A stretch of DNA of 64,000 bases from Mucilaginibacter sp. OK283 (GCF_900110415.1 NZ_FODR01000016.1:1-64000); one strand, 5' to 3'; counted from the stretch's first letter, positions 31,738 to 41,467 are shown. The notes: generated by a model not told the origin, from the letters alone. Made by a program: numbers and translations.

Positions 31738-32352
31738 ATGAAATTTATTGGTTTTCTGTTGATGTTTTGTTGCTTAGTGAGCCAGGTAAGGGCTCAGACA
31801 GATAAACCTGCACCTATGATATTAGGCAAAAATGATACCATAAGGGTGGCCGTAACCGATGTTGACGGAGAACTGATACCATGGGTAGTTTGCCCGCCAA
31901 TAAGAATTGTAGATACCCGCATATTTGCTAATGATGCCGATAGGGATAATTACCGCCGATTGCGTTATAACGTAATGAAAGTGTTGCCTTACGCACGTTT
32001 TGCAGGCCAGCGGTACGCAAAATTACAGCGTGATCTGGCGCTAACCGGCGATAAAAAGAAGCAGAAAGAATTAATAGGAAACTGCGAAACCGAAATTAAA
32101 ACATTGTTCAATAAGGAAATTAAAAATCTGACAATTAGTCAGGGTGAAGTTCTGATTAAATTGATTGACCGCGAAACCGGGCAAACAAGCTACACCATGG
32201 TAAAAGAACTTAAAGGTGGTTTTAAGGCATTTATGTTTCAGTCTGTAGCCAGTATATTTGGCCACAACCTTAAAGAAACTTACGACCCAGACGAGCAGAG
32301 AGATATCGAGGCCATACTTACCCAGGCCGGATATAATTCCACTAACTACTGA
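31738..32352 (+). CDS. DUF4294 family secreted protein
   Basis: 204 residues, signal peptide (cleavage near V-R-A-Q). The central D-R-D-N-Y-R-R-L-R-Y-N-V-M-K-V-L-P-Y-A segment and the C-terminal L-I-K-L-I-D-R-E-T motif match DUF4294, a periplasmic family found only in this phylum. Function unknown. The stop lies 2 bp before the glutathione peroxidase ATG, so the two are an operon. Confidence 0.82.
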   Translation: MKFIGFLLMFCCLVSQVRAQTDKPAPMILGKNDTIRVAVTDVDGELIPWVVCPPIRIVDTRIFANDADRDNYRRLRYNVMKVLPYARFAGQRYAKLQRDLALTGDKKKQKELIGNCETEIKTLFNKEIKNLTISQGEVLIKLIDRETGQTSYTMVKELKGGFKAFMFQSVASIFGHNLKETYDPDEQRDIEAILTQAGYNSTNY

Positions 32353-32354
32353 TA

Positions 32355-32855
32355 ATGGATAACACAAGCGTCTACGAGTTTAACGTTCAAAAGTTAAACG
32401 GTGATGATATTAGCCTGTCGGCTTATAAAAATAAGGTACTCTTAATTGTTAATACTGCTTCCCAATGCGGCTTTACACCACAGCTTAAAGATCTGGCCGA
32501 ACTGAAGGATCAGTTTAAGGACGCTGATTTTGAGATACTCGCTTTTCCATCGAATGATTTTGGAGGACAGGAGCCTTTGGAAGGCGCTGCTATTGCTGCT
32601 TTTTGCGAAAATGCTGGTGCCAACTACCCTGTATTTGATAAAATAAGGGTCCGTGGGCCTTTTGCACACCCGTTATACCAGTTTTTTGCTGATAAAAAAG
32701 CAAACGGCAAACTTAAGTCGGTGCCGAGGTGGAATTTTCACAAGTTTTTGATTGATAGGGAAGGACACGTTACCGACTTTTATTTTCCTTTTACCAAGCC
32801 AACATCTTCAAAAATCCGGAAAAAGATTGAACGCCTTTTGGCAGCCGCTCGTTAA
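32355..32855 (+). CDS. Glutathione peroxidase-family thiol peroxidase
   Basis: 166 residues. Catalytic tetrad present: Cys38 (N-T-A-S-Q-C-G-F-T), Gln72 (G-G-Q-E), Trp126 and Asn127 (R-W-N-F-H-K-F). Cys rather than selenocysteine is used, and such bacterial enzymes usually take electrons from thioredoxin or a low-molecular-weight thiol. The gene sits 13 bp before bshB1, so bacillithiol is a plausible partner (inference). Reduces peroxides in the cytoplasm. Confidence 0.93.
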   Translation: MDNTSVYEFNVQKLNGDDISLSAYKNKVLLIVNTASQCGFTPQLKDLAELKDQFKDADFEILAFPSNDFGGQEPLEGAAIAAFCENAGANYPVFDKIRVRGPFAHPLYQFFADKKANGKLKSVPRWNFHKFLIDREGHVTDFYFPFTKPTSSKIRKKIERLLAAAR

Positions 32856-32868
32856 CACAAACACTATA

Positions 32869-33588
32869 ATGAAATTAGATATTTTAGTTTTATCGGTACA
32901 TCCCGATGATGCCGAACTTGGATGCTCGGGCACTATTTTAAAACACATTGCCATGGGCTATAAGGTGGGTATTGTTGACCTTACCCGCGGCGAATTAGGT
33001 ACAAGGGGATCGGCTGAGATACGTGAGCAGGAAGCCGCCGCAGCCGCCGAAATATTAGGTCTGTCGGTAAGGGATAACCTGGCTATTCCTGATGGTTTTT
33101 TTGAAAATACGCGCGAATATCAATTACAGGTAATTGCGGCAATCCGCAAATATCAGCCGGAAATTTTAATAACCAATGCCTACTATGACCGGCATCCAGA
33201 TCATGGCCGCGCCAACGAACTGGTAGAGGCATCGGCATTTTTATCGGGCTTACGTAAAATAGAAACTTTTGAAAAAGGAGAACCGCAGCAGGCGTGGCGG
33301 CCAAACCTGGTGTTGCACTTTATACAGGATAACTATATAAAACCGGATGTTTTAATTGACATCACCGCATATTGGGATAAAAAGGTAGAGAGTATTTATG
33401 CTTATGGTTCGCAGTTTTATAACCCCGAATGGGAAAATGAACCCCAAACCTACATATCAACCCCCGAATTTATAAATGTGGTTGCAGCCCGTGCCAGCGA
33501 ATTTGGTAAAAGTATTGGTGTTAAATATGCAGAAGGCTATACCAGCAGGAAAATTTTAGGGGTAGATAATTTATTTGCTTTAAAATAA
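32869..33588 (+). CDS. bshB1: Bacillithiol biosynthesis deacetylase BshB1
   Basis: 239 residues from the ATG at 32869; the longer open frame from 32752 overlaps the peroxidase and is rejected. Zinc site H11-P-D-D14 in the LmbE-like fold, D-R-H-P-D-H downstream, and E-I-R-x-x-E in the first half. Removes acetate from GlcNAc-malate to give GlcN-malate in bacillithiol synthesis. bshA and bshC are not in the window. Ends at a strong terminator shared with the convergent gene. Confidence 0.94.
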   Translation: MKLDILVLSVHPDDAELGCSGTILKHIAMGYKVGIVDLTRGELGTRGSAEIREQEAAAAAEILGLSVRDNLAIPDGFFENTREYQLQVIAAIRKYQPEILITNAYYDRHPDHGRANELVEASAFLSGLRKIETFEKGEPQQAWRPNLVLHFIQDNYIKPDVLIDITAYWDKKVESIYAYGSQFYNPEWENEPQTYISTPEFINVVAARASEFGKSIGVKYAEGYTSRKILGVDNLFALK

Positions 33589-33608
33589 TATATTATTTAA
33601 CTGAAAAT

Positions 33609-33648
33609 AAAATAAGCCAATGTCTTTTTAAGATATTGGCTTATTTTA
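33609..33648. terminator. Bidirectional terminator
   Basis: AAAATAAGCCAATGTC / GATATTGGCTTATTTT form a 16-bp stem (one G-T pair) with a 7-nt loop and T/A runs on both sides, between the convergent bshB1 and winged-helix genes. Confidence 0.88.
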
Positions 33649-33666
33649 TAATATTGGTTTAAATAT

Positions 33667-34104
33667 TTAAGCTTTGATATATTCAAAACGATTATTCTCA
33701 TTGCTTCTTTCTCGCCTCAGTTTATTTTCGTTTGCCAGTTTTAAAAGGATACCGGATAACTCCGAAGTTTTAAAATCCGAATCAAACTGCTCCTTACAAT
33801 AGTTGGCTATTGATGAGATGGAACGTTGGGTATCAAAAAAGTCGGTACTTAATAATTGGTTCAATATCTTGGTTGCCCCCGGCTTTTTACGACCCGAAAT
33901 AGCAAAACTTTCATCGTCTGGGCGCATTTTACGCCCTTTTTTGCTAAAAATTTCAGATCCATCGGCATCGGCCTTTTCCGACTCAATCATTACGTCCAGT
34001 AGTCTGTCGATGATTCGTACCTGTACAGCTTCTGACTGAAATGAGTTAACAACTTCTGCTACCTCAACAAGTTGTTTTTTTAATTTCTCTATATGTTTGC
34101 TCAT
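33667..34104 (-). CDS. Uncharacterised protein with winged-helix-like C-terminus
   Basis: 145 residues. The N-terminal ~50 residues predict a coiled coil (heptads of L/V in E-K-L-K-K-Q-L-V-E-V-A-E-V-V). A basic linker with K-K-G-R-K-M-R-P follows. The last ~60 residues (F-F-D-T-Q-R-S-I-S-S-I-A-N-Y-C, then S-E-L-S-G-I-L-L-K-L-A and a strand-turn-strand with R-R-E-R) look like a winged helix. A DNA- or RNA-binding role is a guess. Family not recognised. Confidence 0.6.
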   Translation of the reverse strand: MSKHIEKLKKQLVEVAEVVNSFQSEAVQVRIIDRLLDVMIESEKADADGSEIFSKKGRKMRPDDESFAISGRKKPGATKILNQLLSTDFFDTQRSISSIANYCKEQFDSDFKTSELSGILLKLANENKLRRERSNENNRFEYIKA

Positions 34105-34300
34105 GATGAACTAGATTTGAATTCTAACAGGAATTGTCAAATCTAACTGGAATAATAATTAAAAATATAGCGTATTTTGGTAAAAAAGTTGTTTATGTTA
34201 ATATTTCAGCTCTTTTTGTGCTAACAATTGGCAAAACATATATTAAATACTAAACAGCATTCACTGTGAGTAGCGATCCTTTGGTTTATAATACGACCTA

Positions 34301-35632
34301 TTATAATGTTTTGGCTATTTTCTCCAGCATTTCAAGCCCGGTATCTATATGATTTTTTTCGATAATAAGCGCCGGCCTGAAGCGAATGCTCTTATCGCCA
34401 CAGCCTAAATACATGATGTTATTATCTAATCCCTTGTTAATGAAGGTATCGCGCTTGCTTTTGTCAGGAAAATCAAAGGCTGTAAGCAGGCCCTTACCGC
34501 GTACATTACTGATAACGGGCATCCTGGCCGAAATTTCGCTGAGTTGATTTTGTAAATAATCGCCCATTTCTGCGGCATTTTGGCAAAGGTTATCCTCCTC
34601 AATCACTTCCATTATTTTTGATGACCTTACCATATCAACCAAACTACCGCCCCAGGTTGAGTTAATGCGCGATGAAACATGGAATACATTGTTCTCAATT
34701 TCGTCTACCCGGTTACTGCATAATATGCCGCAAACCTGCATTTTTTTACCAAAAGCCAAAATGTCTGGCCTGGCTTTGGGACCAAAGTGCTCATGGCACC
34801 AAAATTTGCCGGTAAGGCCAACACCTGTTTGCACTTCATCGTAAATTAACATAGCTTCGTATTCATCGGCAAGCTCACGCAGCTTTTCTAAAAATTCCTT
34901 ACGTACGTGGTTATCCCCACCTTCTGATTGTACCGGTTCAATAATAATAGCGCAAACATCATCTTTATTATCCTCAAAAGCTTTCCTGATTTGGGCTACA
35001 GACAATTGCTCGCGTTGCAGCAAGTCTTCATGATTAGCGTCGCTGTAGGGGAAATTCATATACGGTACCGATACCCTTGGCCAGTCAAACTTGGCAAACC
35101 ATTTGGTTTTATTGGGCACTGTATTGGTAAGGCTAAGGGTATAGCCGGACCGGCCATGAAAAGCGTGCTCAAAATGGATCACTTTAAACCCTCGTTCTTT
35201 TGTATACCCCCGGGCAAAATTCTTTTGCACCTTCCAGTCCATGGCAACTTTTAAGGCATTTTCGATAGCCAATGAACCACCAGCTATAAAAAAAGCGTGC
35301 GGCAAATAATCGGGTATGCCAATCCTTGAAAATGTTTCTACAAATTGCGCGTACTGGGTGGTATATATATCAGAGTTGGATGGGTTGGTTAAGGCCGCCA
35401 GCATCAGGTTTTTTCTAAACTCTTCGTCGTTCACCATTTTGGGGTGATTGTAGCCTAATGGAACCGAAGCAAAGCAGGTGAAAAAATCAAGGAGTGTCCT
35501 ATCATTTTTTGAATCATAAATATATACGCCCTTGCTTTTTTCCATGTCAAAAGTGAGGTCGAAGCCATCGGCAAGTACGTGCTTCTGTAATGAAGCCTGA
35601 ACGTTTTGGGGTGAAACAAGTAGATTGTACAT
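34301..35632 (-). CDS. lat: L-lysine 6-transaminase
   Basis: 443 residues, class III PLP aminotransferase. Y-D-E-V-Q-T-G-V-G-L-T-G (PLP Asp) and L-A-F-G-K-K-M-Q (Schiff-base Lys), plus a lysine-aminotransferase-like C-terminus. Transfers the epsilon-amino group of lysine to 2-oxoglutarate, giving 2-aminoadipate semialdehyde. No semialdehyde dehydrogenase or other lysine catabolic gene is adjacent, so the pathway continues elsewhere. Upstream gap 35633-35962 is AT-rich and holds no gene. Confidence 0.9.
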   Translation of the reverse strand: MYNLLVSPQNVQASLQKHVLADGFDLTFDMEKSKGVYIYDSKNDRTLLDFFTCFASVPLGYNHPKMVNDEEFRKNLMLAALTNPSNSDIYTTQYAQFVETFSRIGIPDYLPHAFFIAGGSLAIENALKVAMDWKVQKNFARGYTKERGFKVIHFEHAFHGRSGYTLSLTNTVPNKTKWFAKFDWPRVSVPYMNFPYSDANHEDLLQREQLSVAQIRKAFEDNKDDVCAIIIEPVQSEGGDNHVRKEFLEKLRELADEYEAMLIYDEVQTGVGLTGKFWCHEHFGPKARPDILAFGKKMQVCGILCSNRVDEIENNVFHVSSRINSTWGGSLVDMVRSSKIMEVIEEDNLCQNAAEMGDYLQNQLSEISARMPVISNVRGKGLLTAFDFPDKSKRDTFINKGLDNNIMYLGCGDKSIRFRPALIIEKNHIDTGLEMLEKIAKTL

Positions 35633-35962
35633 ATCAATTTTGGTTTATACAAATCTACAAAAAAGCCCTCAAAAACAAAATTTAGGCGGTTTTTGAACCG
35701 ATTGGGTAAAAAGTATGTTTAAATTGTTTAAAGTTACTTTTTGTACCAAAGCCGAAAATAGTATAGCGTCACAAGTTGCTTTTTTTTGATTTTAATTTGT
35801 TTAATCTTATTTCAATCTGCCTGAATAGCGTAAGGGCAATACTGTTGGATGTGCGTTTTTAATTTATGATATAATCTGTTTGAATATTTAGGGACAGTGG
35901 TAAATACCTTATTTTACAAAAAATTGTCAAGTCGGCAAAATCTTTAAATTGTATCAAAACAC

Positions 35963-35990
35963 AAAAAGCCCCGGACTCCCGGGGCTTTTT
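35963..35990 (-). terminator. Intrinsic terminator of the ompA-like gene
   Basis: Perfect 12-bp stem AAAAAGCCCCGG / CCGGGGCTTTTT with loop ACTC, just past the stop of the OmpA-family gene on the minus strand. Confidence 0.9.
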
Positions 35991-36013
35991 GCGCTTTCAT
36001 GTTTAATTGAAAA

Positions 36014-37357
36014 TTATTTTTGTTTAAACTGAACACGACGGTTTAATACACGTCCTTCTTCTGTTGAGTTATCGGCAATTGGCATAGTTTCGCCATAGCC
36101 TTTAATTTTTACTTTCTTGGCATCAACACCAGAGTTAACCAGGTAAGTTTTTACCGAGTTAGCACGATCTTTTGATAGCGCAATGTTGTGAGCGGCAGTA
36201 CCTTCAGATGATGCAAAGCCATCAACTTCCACCTTTTTACCAGAAGCGCGCAAATCGGCAGATGTGGCATCCAAAACAGGATAAGATGAAGTGCGCAATA
36301 CCGAGCTGTCAAATTCAAACTGGATGTTTGAATAAGCGGTGGCAGCAGTATGAGCTGCTAATGCAGATGAATCTGGTTTAGGGAATACGATAACGCAACC
36401 AGAACCATCAACTACGCTACCTGCAGCAGTACCAGGGCATTTGTCAAACTGATCGGCAACGCCATCACCGTCCGAATCTTTTTTCAGGTCGCTAACCGCA
36501 GTTTCCACATTGGTAACGCGGCCTTTTAAAGCTTCAACTTCCTGGCGTAAAGCTGCATCGTATAGTTCATCATACATTTGAGCAACCGGGTTAACCCATG
36601 TTAGGTTCTGTTTTGTTTTCGGGCCAAAAGTATACTCTAAACCACCATAGGTATAAGAGTAATGGCTAAAAGTTGGGTAGGTATTTTTACCGGCAACATT
36701 ATAACCTTGTACAAAGCTAACAGTATAACCTAAGTTCAGGGCAACTGCATCAGATAACCTGAATTTTACACCCGCGCCAACAGGGGCATATAGTTCTTTT
36801 ACCGTATGTCCGTAAGGGTCATTTACTGTAGTACCTGCATCTGTAACATACATTTTAGGTTTGTACATATCTAAACCTAAACCTGCGGAACCATAAAAGT
36901 TAACACTGTTCTTACGATGTAAAAAGCTAACACTTGCAATGTTGAACACGCCGCTTAAGGCCACGGAGTTAAAACTGGTTTTGTATTCGGTAATGCCAAA
37001 TTTTTGAGTGCCGGCTTTATCAATGCCATGTACTTTGCCTCCTAAATAATCTAACTGCAAGCTAAAAGTGTGCGATAGCTGCTGCCTTAAATACAATCCA
37101 TAACCCAAATCAACTTTAAACTTATTTGTTGTGTTAATGGTAAACGGAACAAGCCCATCAGTTATACCGGCGCTTACACCAATACTGAATGTGTTGTACT
37201 GGCCAATACCACCAAATACCTTGGCAGTAGAGGCTTCAGTCGTGGTTGTTGTAGTAGTTGCGGTTTTGGTGGAATCGGTTTGGGCATTAGCCATACCTAC
37301 AACCATCAAAGAGGCAAATGATAACCCGACTGTTTTCTTTAATGTAGAATAGTTCAT
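36014..37357 (-). CDS. OmpA-family outer-membrane protein
   Basis: 447 residues: signal peptide, Thr-rich linker, N-terminal beta-barrel (about residues 45-255), a calcium-binding type-3 thrombospondin-like repeat (D-S-D-G-D-G-V-A-D-Q-F-D-K-C-P-G-T), and a C-terminal OmpA domain (I-Q-F-E-F-D-S-S-V-L, V-D-G-F-A-S-S-E-G, N-x-x-L-S-x-x-R-A-x-x-V) that binds peptidoglycan. An abundant structural porin-like protein by analogy. The 328-bp upstream gap is AT-rich; it must carry the promoters of this gene and of divergent kduI but shows no extra gene. Confidence 0.93.
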   Translation of the reverse strand: MNYSTLKKTVGLSFASLMVVGMANAQTDSTKTATTTTTTTEASTAKVFGGIGQYNTFSIGVSAGITDGLVPFTINTTNKFKVDLGYGLYLRQQLSHTFSLQLDYLGGKVHGIDKAGTQKFGITEYKTSFNSVALSGVFNIASVSFLHRKNSVNFYGSAGLGLDMYKPKMYVTDAGTTVNDPYGHTVKELYAPVGAGVKFRLSDAVALNLGYTVSFVQGYNVAGKNTYPTFSHYSYTYGGLEYTFGPKTKQNLTWVNPVAQMYDELYDAALRQEVEALKGRVTNVETAVSDLKKDSDGDGVADQFDKCPGTAAGSVVDGSGCVIVFPKPDSSALAAHTAATAYSNIQFEFDSSVLRTSSYPVLDATSADLRASGKKVEVDGFASSEGTAAHNIALSKDRANSVKTYLVNSGVDAKKVKIKGYGETMPIADNSTEEGRVLNRRVQFKQK

Positions 37358-37685
37358 AGTTTTAATTTATTAATAAAACATCATTAAGAATCTTAACGAT
37401 TTAATGCTAAAAACTCATTTTTTTGAAAAAAGTTTTCTGCTATAGAAATATTTTATTTAAAATATTAATTATTAAGGGGATATATTTTTTTGAAAAAAGT
37501 ATTTTGCGGATTTTATGGGCTTATAATTATTGCATTCATACAATCCGTACTGGTTTTAAAACTACGGCCAATGGTAATATTTATAACTTTACCAGTGCTA
37601 CTACAACGTTGAAGTAAAAATAAGCGAGGGATATCTTTTTAATTAATAACGCGGGTTGTAGAATTGCATGGATTAACCTTAATAC

Positions 37686-38525
37686 ATGATACCATTGAAA
37701 GTAATACAAAGTGTACATCCGGAAGATTTTAAACGATATGATACCGCTACCATACGCTCGCGTTTTTTGATAGATAACCAGGTACAACCGGGTAAAATCA
37801 ACTGCACCTATACTCATTATGATCGTATGATAGTTGGCTTTGCCAACCCTACAGATACTCAATTGCTGCTACCAAATTATCCAAACCTGCGTGCGGAGTA
37901 TTTTTTAGAGCGGCGCGAGATAGGGATTATTAACGTAGCCGGTGATGGCGTTGTAGTAGCCGATGGCATTACTTATGATGTGAAGAAACTTGATTGCCTA
38001 TACATTGGCAAGGGCACTAAAAGTGTGCATTTTGCCAGTAAAAATAGTAATGAGCCGGCAGTTTTTTACTTGCTTTCGGCCCCGGCGCATGCAACGTACC
38101 CAACAACCTTGTTAACCCATGCTGATGCGGTAAAAGTTACCCTTGGCTCGGCATCAACAGCCAATCATCGTACTATTAATAAATACATCCACCTGGAAGG
38201 CACCAAAAGCTGCCAGTTGGTTATGGGCCTTACCATTTTGCACGACGGCAGCGTATGGAACACCATGCCATCGCATGTGCATGATCGCCGCATGGAAGCC
38301 TATTTTTATTTTGATGTGCCCGAGGGGCAAAAGATATTCCACTATATGGGTGAGGGCAACGAGACCCGGCACATCACCATGAATAATTACGATGCCGTGG
38401 TATCGCCGCCCTGGAGCATTCACTCAGGTAGCGGTACAGCAAGCTACAGCTTTATATGGGGCATGGCGGGCGAAAACCTGGATTATACCGATATGGACCC
38501 TATTGCTATTACAGACCTCAGGTAA
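37686..38525 (+). CDS. kduI: 5-dehydro-4-deoxy-D-glucuronate isomerase
   Basis: 279 residues of the KduI cupin family: H-x-H-x-R-R-M-E-A-Y-F-Y-F (metal His and Glu), N-E-T-R-H-I, and S-P-P-W-S-I-H-S-G-S-G-T. Isomerises 4-deoxy-L-threo-5-hexosulose uronate to 3-deoxy-D-glycero-2,5-hexodiulosonate during pectin or glycosaminoglycan breakdown. Followed by an SDR gene and a LacI-type regulator, consistent with a uronate-use locus. Confidence 0.95.
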   Translation: MIPLKVIQSVHPEDFKRYDTATIRSRFLIDNQVQPGKINCTYTHYDRMIVGFANPTDTQLLLPNYPNLRAEYFLERREIGIINVAGDGVVVADGITYDVKKLDCLYIGKGTKSVHFASKNSNEPAVFYLLSAPAHATYPTTLLTHADAVKVTLGSASTANHRTINKYIHLEGTKSCQLVMGLTILHDGSVWNTMPSHVHDRRMEAYFYFDVPEGQKIFHYMGEGNETRHITMNNYDAVVSPPWSIHSGSGTASYSFIWGMAGENLDYTDMDPIAITDLR

Positions 38526-38550
38526 TCATCATCAATAAAAATAATATACA

Positions 38551-39366
38551 TTGGAAAATAATTTCTCTTTAGCCGGTAAGGTAATTGTAGTAACAGGCGG
38601 CACGGGCATATTGGGCAACGCCTTTATAAATGGTATTGTTGAAGCAGGCGGCACCGTAGGTATTTTGGGTCGCAACGCCCAGGTAGCCGAGGAGCGTGCC
38701 AACGCTATTAACCAAAATGGCGGCAAAGCGGTGGCATTGGTTGCCGATGTTTTAAACCAGGAAGAACTGCAGGCCGCTAAAACCAAACTGATGGATACAT
38801 TTGGCAGGTTGGATGGCCTGGTGAATGGGGCAGGGGGTAACATGCCGCAAGGCGTTTTACAGCCCGATGAGGATGTTTTTAAAATGAATATAGCCGGCAT
38901 GAAAACCGTAATGGACTTAAATACCTGGGGCACCATTATCCCCACACAGGTATTTGGCGAGGCTATTGCGCAAACCGGCAAGGGTAGCATTGTTAATATC
39001 TCGTCGATGAATTCAAAGCGGGCTATTACCAAGGTATTGGGCTACAATATAGGTAAGGCAGCTGTTGATTGTTACAACCAATGGTTTGCCGTTGAGTTGG
39101 CTAACCGTTACGGCGATGCCATCAGGATGAATGCCCTTGCGCCGGGATTTTTCCTGACCGAGCAAAACCGGAACCTGCTTACCAAACCCGAAGGGGGCTA
39201 TACCGACCGTGGCCAGCTGGTGATAAAGCAAACACCTTTTAAACGTTTTGGCCACCCGGATGAGTTGATTGGCGCATTGGTATGGCTGCTAAGCGATGCA
39301 TCTAAATTTGTAACCGGGTCCATGATCTGCGTAGATGGCGGTTTTTCTATTTTTGGCGGCGTGTAA
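38551..39366 (+). CDS. SDR oxidoreductase, fructuronate reductase / D-mannonate oxidoreductase type
   Basis: 271 residues from a TTG start at 38551; no ATG fits before the conserved L-A-G-K-V-I-V-V-T-G-G strand. Classical short-chain dehydrogenase: T-G-G-T-G-I-L-G coenzyme loop, N-G-A-G-G, catalytic Ser in N-I-S-S-M-N-S and the Y-N-I-G-K pair. Partner of kduI 25 bp downstream. It could be KduD (2,5-diketo-3-deoxygluconate reductase) or the SDR-type fructuronate reductase common in this phylum; the long S-M-N-S-K-R-A-I-T-K segment favours the latter. Confidence 0.85.
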   Translation: MENNFSLAGKVIVVTGGTGILGNAFINGIVEAGGTVGILGRNAQVAEERANAINQNGGKAVALVADVLNQEELQAAKTKLMDTFGRLDGLVNGAGGNMPQGVLQPDEDVFKMNIAGMKTVMDLNTWGTIIPTQVFGEAIAQTGKGSIVNISSMNSKRAITKVLGYNIGKAAVDCYNQWFAVELANRYGDAIRMNALAPGFFLTEQNRNLLTKPEGGYTDRGQLVIKQTPFKRFGHPDELIGALVWLLSDASKFVTGSMICVDGGFSIFGGV

Positions 39367-39436
39367 CAATTTGATAGCACTTCTCTTTATCGCGAAATTT
39401 TATCTCAATTATTTTACGTTTGTTAACTGCAATAAA

Positions 39437-39448
39437 TTACAATTGTAA
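39437..39448. promoter_or_regulatory. Palindrome upstream of the LacI-type gene (operator candidate)
   Basis: TTACAATTGTAA, a perfect 12-bp palindrome 29 bp before the regulator ATG, immediately upstream of a TAAACTTG that resembles a -7 element. It lacks the central CG of classical LacI-family operators. Autoregulatory role inferred from position only. Confidence 0.35.
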
Positions 39449-39477
39449 CTAAACTTGCCGTTAAAGCTAAAAGGGAT

Positions 39478-40512
39478 ATGAATTTCGCGGTTGTTACCAT
39501 AAAGGATATTGCTAAAGAGCTGGGGATTTCCACATCTGCGGTATCTAAAGCGCTCAAGGATAGTTATGAAATAAGCGAAAAAACCAAAGCGCTTGTACGT
39601 GAATGTGCAAAAAGGCTTAACTACCAGCCCAATCACATGGCCCGAAGCTTAAAAAAGGGCAGCAGCAAATCCTTGGGCATAGTTGTATCTACCATCGATA
39701 ATCACTTTTTTTCGCAGGTTATTAACGGTATCGAGTTTGTTGCCCACGCCAGCGGCTACAATGTGTTTATTACCCAAACACATGAATCGTACGAGCTTGA
39801 AAAATTAAACGTAAGCCATTTAATGTACCGCGCAATTGATGGTTTGCTCATATCCTTATCAACAGAAACGGCCGATGTGTCCCATCTTAAAGATCTTCAC
39901 GAAAAGGGCCTGCCCATTGTTTTCTTTGATCGTGTAAGCGACGAAATAGATACCCACAAAGTAATTGCCGATAATTTTCAGGGCGCTTTTGAAGCAACAC
40001 AATCATTAATTGAGGCCGGGTATCGCAAAATTGCGCATATAACAAGTTCGGTAAACGTATCCATCACTGCCGAGCGCTTAAAAGGATACCAGGCTGCCCT
40101 TGCCCAAAACAACCTGAAGCAAAACGATGGTTTTATAAAATATTGCCTTCATGGAGGTAAAGACCTCATCGAGATTGAAAACGCCATCAACGAATTGCTT
40201 CTTTCACCCAATCGCCCCGATGCTATTTTTACCGCATCCGACAGGATAACTACCACAACCCTGATGTTGTTGCATAAAATGGGCTTTAAAATACCTGGCG
40301 ATATAGCCCTGTTGGGTTTTACCAATACCCAATTGGCCGATGTTTTAAACCCATCGTTGAGTACAGTTTACCAACCTGGGTTTGAGATAGGGAAAAAAGC
40401 CACCGAAATGCTTATCAGTTTGATTGAGAGCCGCAGGCCTGTAACTGAATTTGAAACTGTTGTTTTACCCACCCAGGTTTGCATCCGCGATTCATCACGA
40501 TCAGGCCTTTAA
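39478..40512 (+). CDS. LacI-family transcriptional regulator
   Basis: 344 residues: N-terminal LacI helix-turn-helix (V-T-I-K-D-I-A-K-E-L-G-I-S-T-S-A-V-S-K-A-L) and hinge (Y-Q-P-N-H-M-A-R-S-L), then a periplasmic-binding-protein-like sensor domain (G-I-V-V-S-T-I-D-N-H-F-F, L-L-G-F-T-N-T, L-S-T-V-Y-Q-P). Lies 111 bp after the SDR gene and probably controls the kduI locus in response to a uronate intermediate (inference from context). Confidence 0.93.
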   Translation: MNFAVVTIKDIAKELGISTSAVSKALKDSYEISEKTKALVRECAKRLNYQPNHMARSLKKGSSKSLGIVVSTIDNHFFSQVINGIEFVAHASGYNVFITQTHESYELEKLNVSHLMYRAIDGLLISLSTETADVSHLKDLHEKGLPIVFFDRVSDEIDTHKVIADNFQGAFEATQSLIEAGYRKIAHITSSVNVSITAERLKGYQAALAQNNLKQNDGFIKYCLHGGKDLIEIENAINELLLSPNRPDAIFTASDRITTTTLMLLHKMGFKIPGDIALLGFTNTQLADVLNPSLSTVYQPGFEIGKKATEMLISLIESRRPVTEFETVVLPTQVCIRDSSRSGL

Positions 40513-40681
40513 CTTTTGTTATTGGCTTTAAGCCTTATGCATTCTGCTTTCAGCTTCTATAATATAACTATATCGATGTAGTAAATATTTCGTTATTGTA
40601 TTGTATAAAATTGTCTGTTCGGCAATACATTTGAAAACCAGTTATATTTTGTGTCTATATTGGCTTTTAAATTTCATAATT

Positions 40682-41467
40682 ATGCGTTACCGGTTATTTG
40701 TAAAGGGTTTAGTAGGCGTATTAATGCTTTGCCAGGGCTATAAAGCAACAGCGCAGGTTGTGCGGTTAGATTATTATTTTAACCGCGAAGTGCATACCGT
40801 TGCAGGCGAGACTAAGCGGTTCCATTATTTATGGGACGAAAAAGAAAATACCGGTTATTCTATTTGGGGCGATGCTTTTAAAAGATGTGGCGCTACTTTA
40901 GATTCGCTTCCGGCTGCTCCTACGGCAGATAATTTAAAAGGAACCGCCATTTATATAATTGTTGACCCTGATACTAAAAAAGAGAGCTCAAAGCCCAACT
41001 ACATAACCCAACAAGATGCTGGTGCCATTGCCCAATGGGTAAAAGCTGGTGGCGTATTGGTGATGCTTGCAAATGATAGCGCCAATGTCGAGCTGCCCCA
41101 CTTTAACATACTGGCCAATAAATTTGGAATGAATTTTAATAACGACCTGCAAAATCATGTAATTGACGATAGCCATTTTGAGGATGGCGCTATTATAACC
41201 GCCGGCAACCCGCTTTTTAAAACCGCGCAAAAGATATTTATGAAAGATGTTTGCTCCATAACTACCAATGCTCCTGCAAAGCCCGCTTTGGTAAAAAATG
41301 GAATAACCCTGATAGCCCAGGCCAAATTTGGCAAAGGAACGGTATTGGCCATTGCCGACCCATGGCTTTACAATGAATATACCAACGGACGTTTACCGGC
41401 CGGATATGAAAATGATAAGGCCGCAAATGATATATCGGCCTGGTTGTTAGCCCGGGTTAAAAAATAA
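40682..41467 (+). CDS. DUF4350-like secreted protein of the uronate locus
   Basis: 261 residues from the ATG at 40682, directly before a signal peptide (cleavage near A-T-A-Q); the frame from 40601 is longer but starts in spacer. L-D-Y-Y-F-N-R-E at the mature N-terminus, W-V-K-A-G-G-V-L-V-M-L-A-N-D and A-I-A-D-P-W-L-Y-N-E-Y resemble the DUF4350 domain that in this phylum is often fused to unsaturated-glucuronyl hydrolases (GH88/GH105). The glutamine-amidotransferase-like fold is an inference. Context suggests a role in pectin-type glycan use. Confidence 0.65.
   Translation: MRYRLFVKGLVGVLMLCQGYKATAQVVRLDYYFNREVHTVAGETKRFHYLWDEKENTGYSIWGDAFKRCGATLDSLPAAPTADNLKGTAIYIIVDPDTKKESSKPNYITQQDAGAIAQWVKAGGVLVMLANDSANVELPHFNILANKFGMNFNNDLQNHVIDDSHFEDGAIITAGNPLFKTAQKIFMKDVCSITTNAPAKPALVKNGITLIAQAKFGKGTVLAIADPWLYNEYTNGRLPAGYENDKAANDISAWLLARVKK

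Noticed and set aside
32752..32868. 39-codon upstream extension of bshB1
   Set aside because: It overlaps the peroxidase gene; the zinc motif H-P-D-D belongs about ten residues from the true start.
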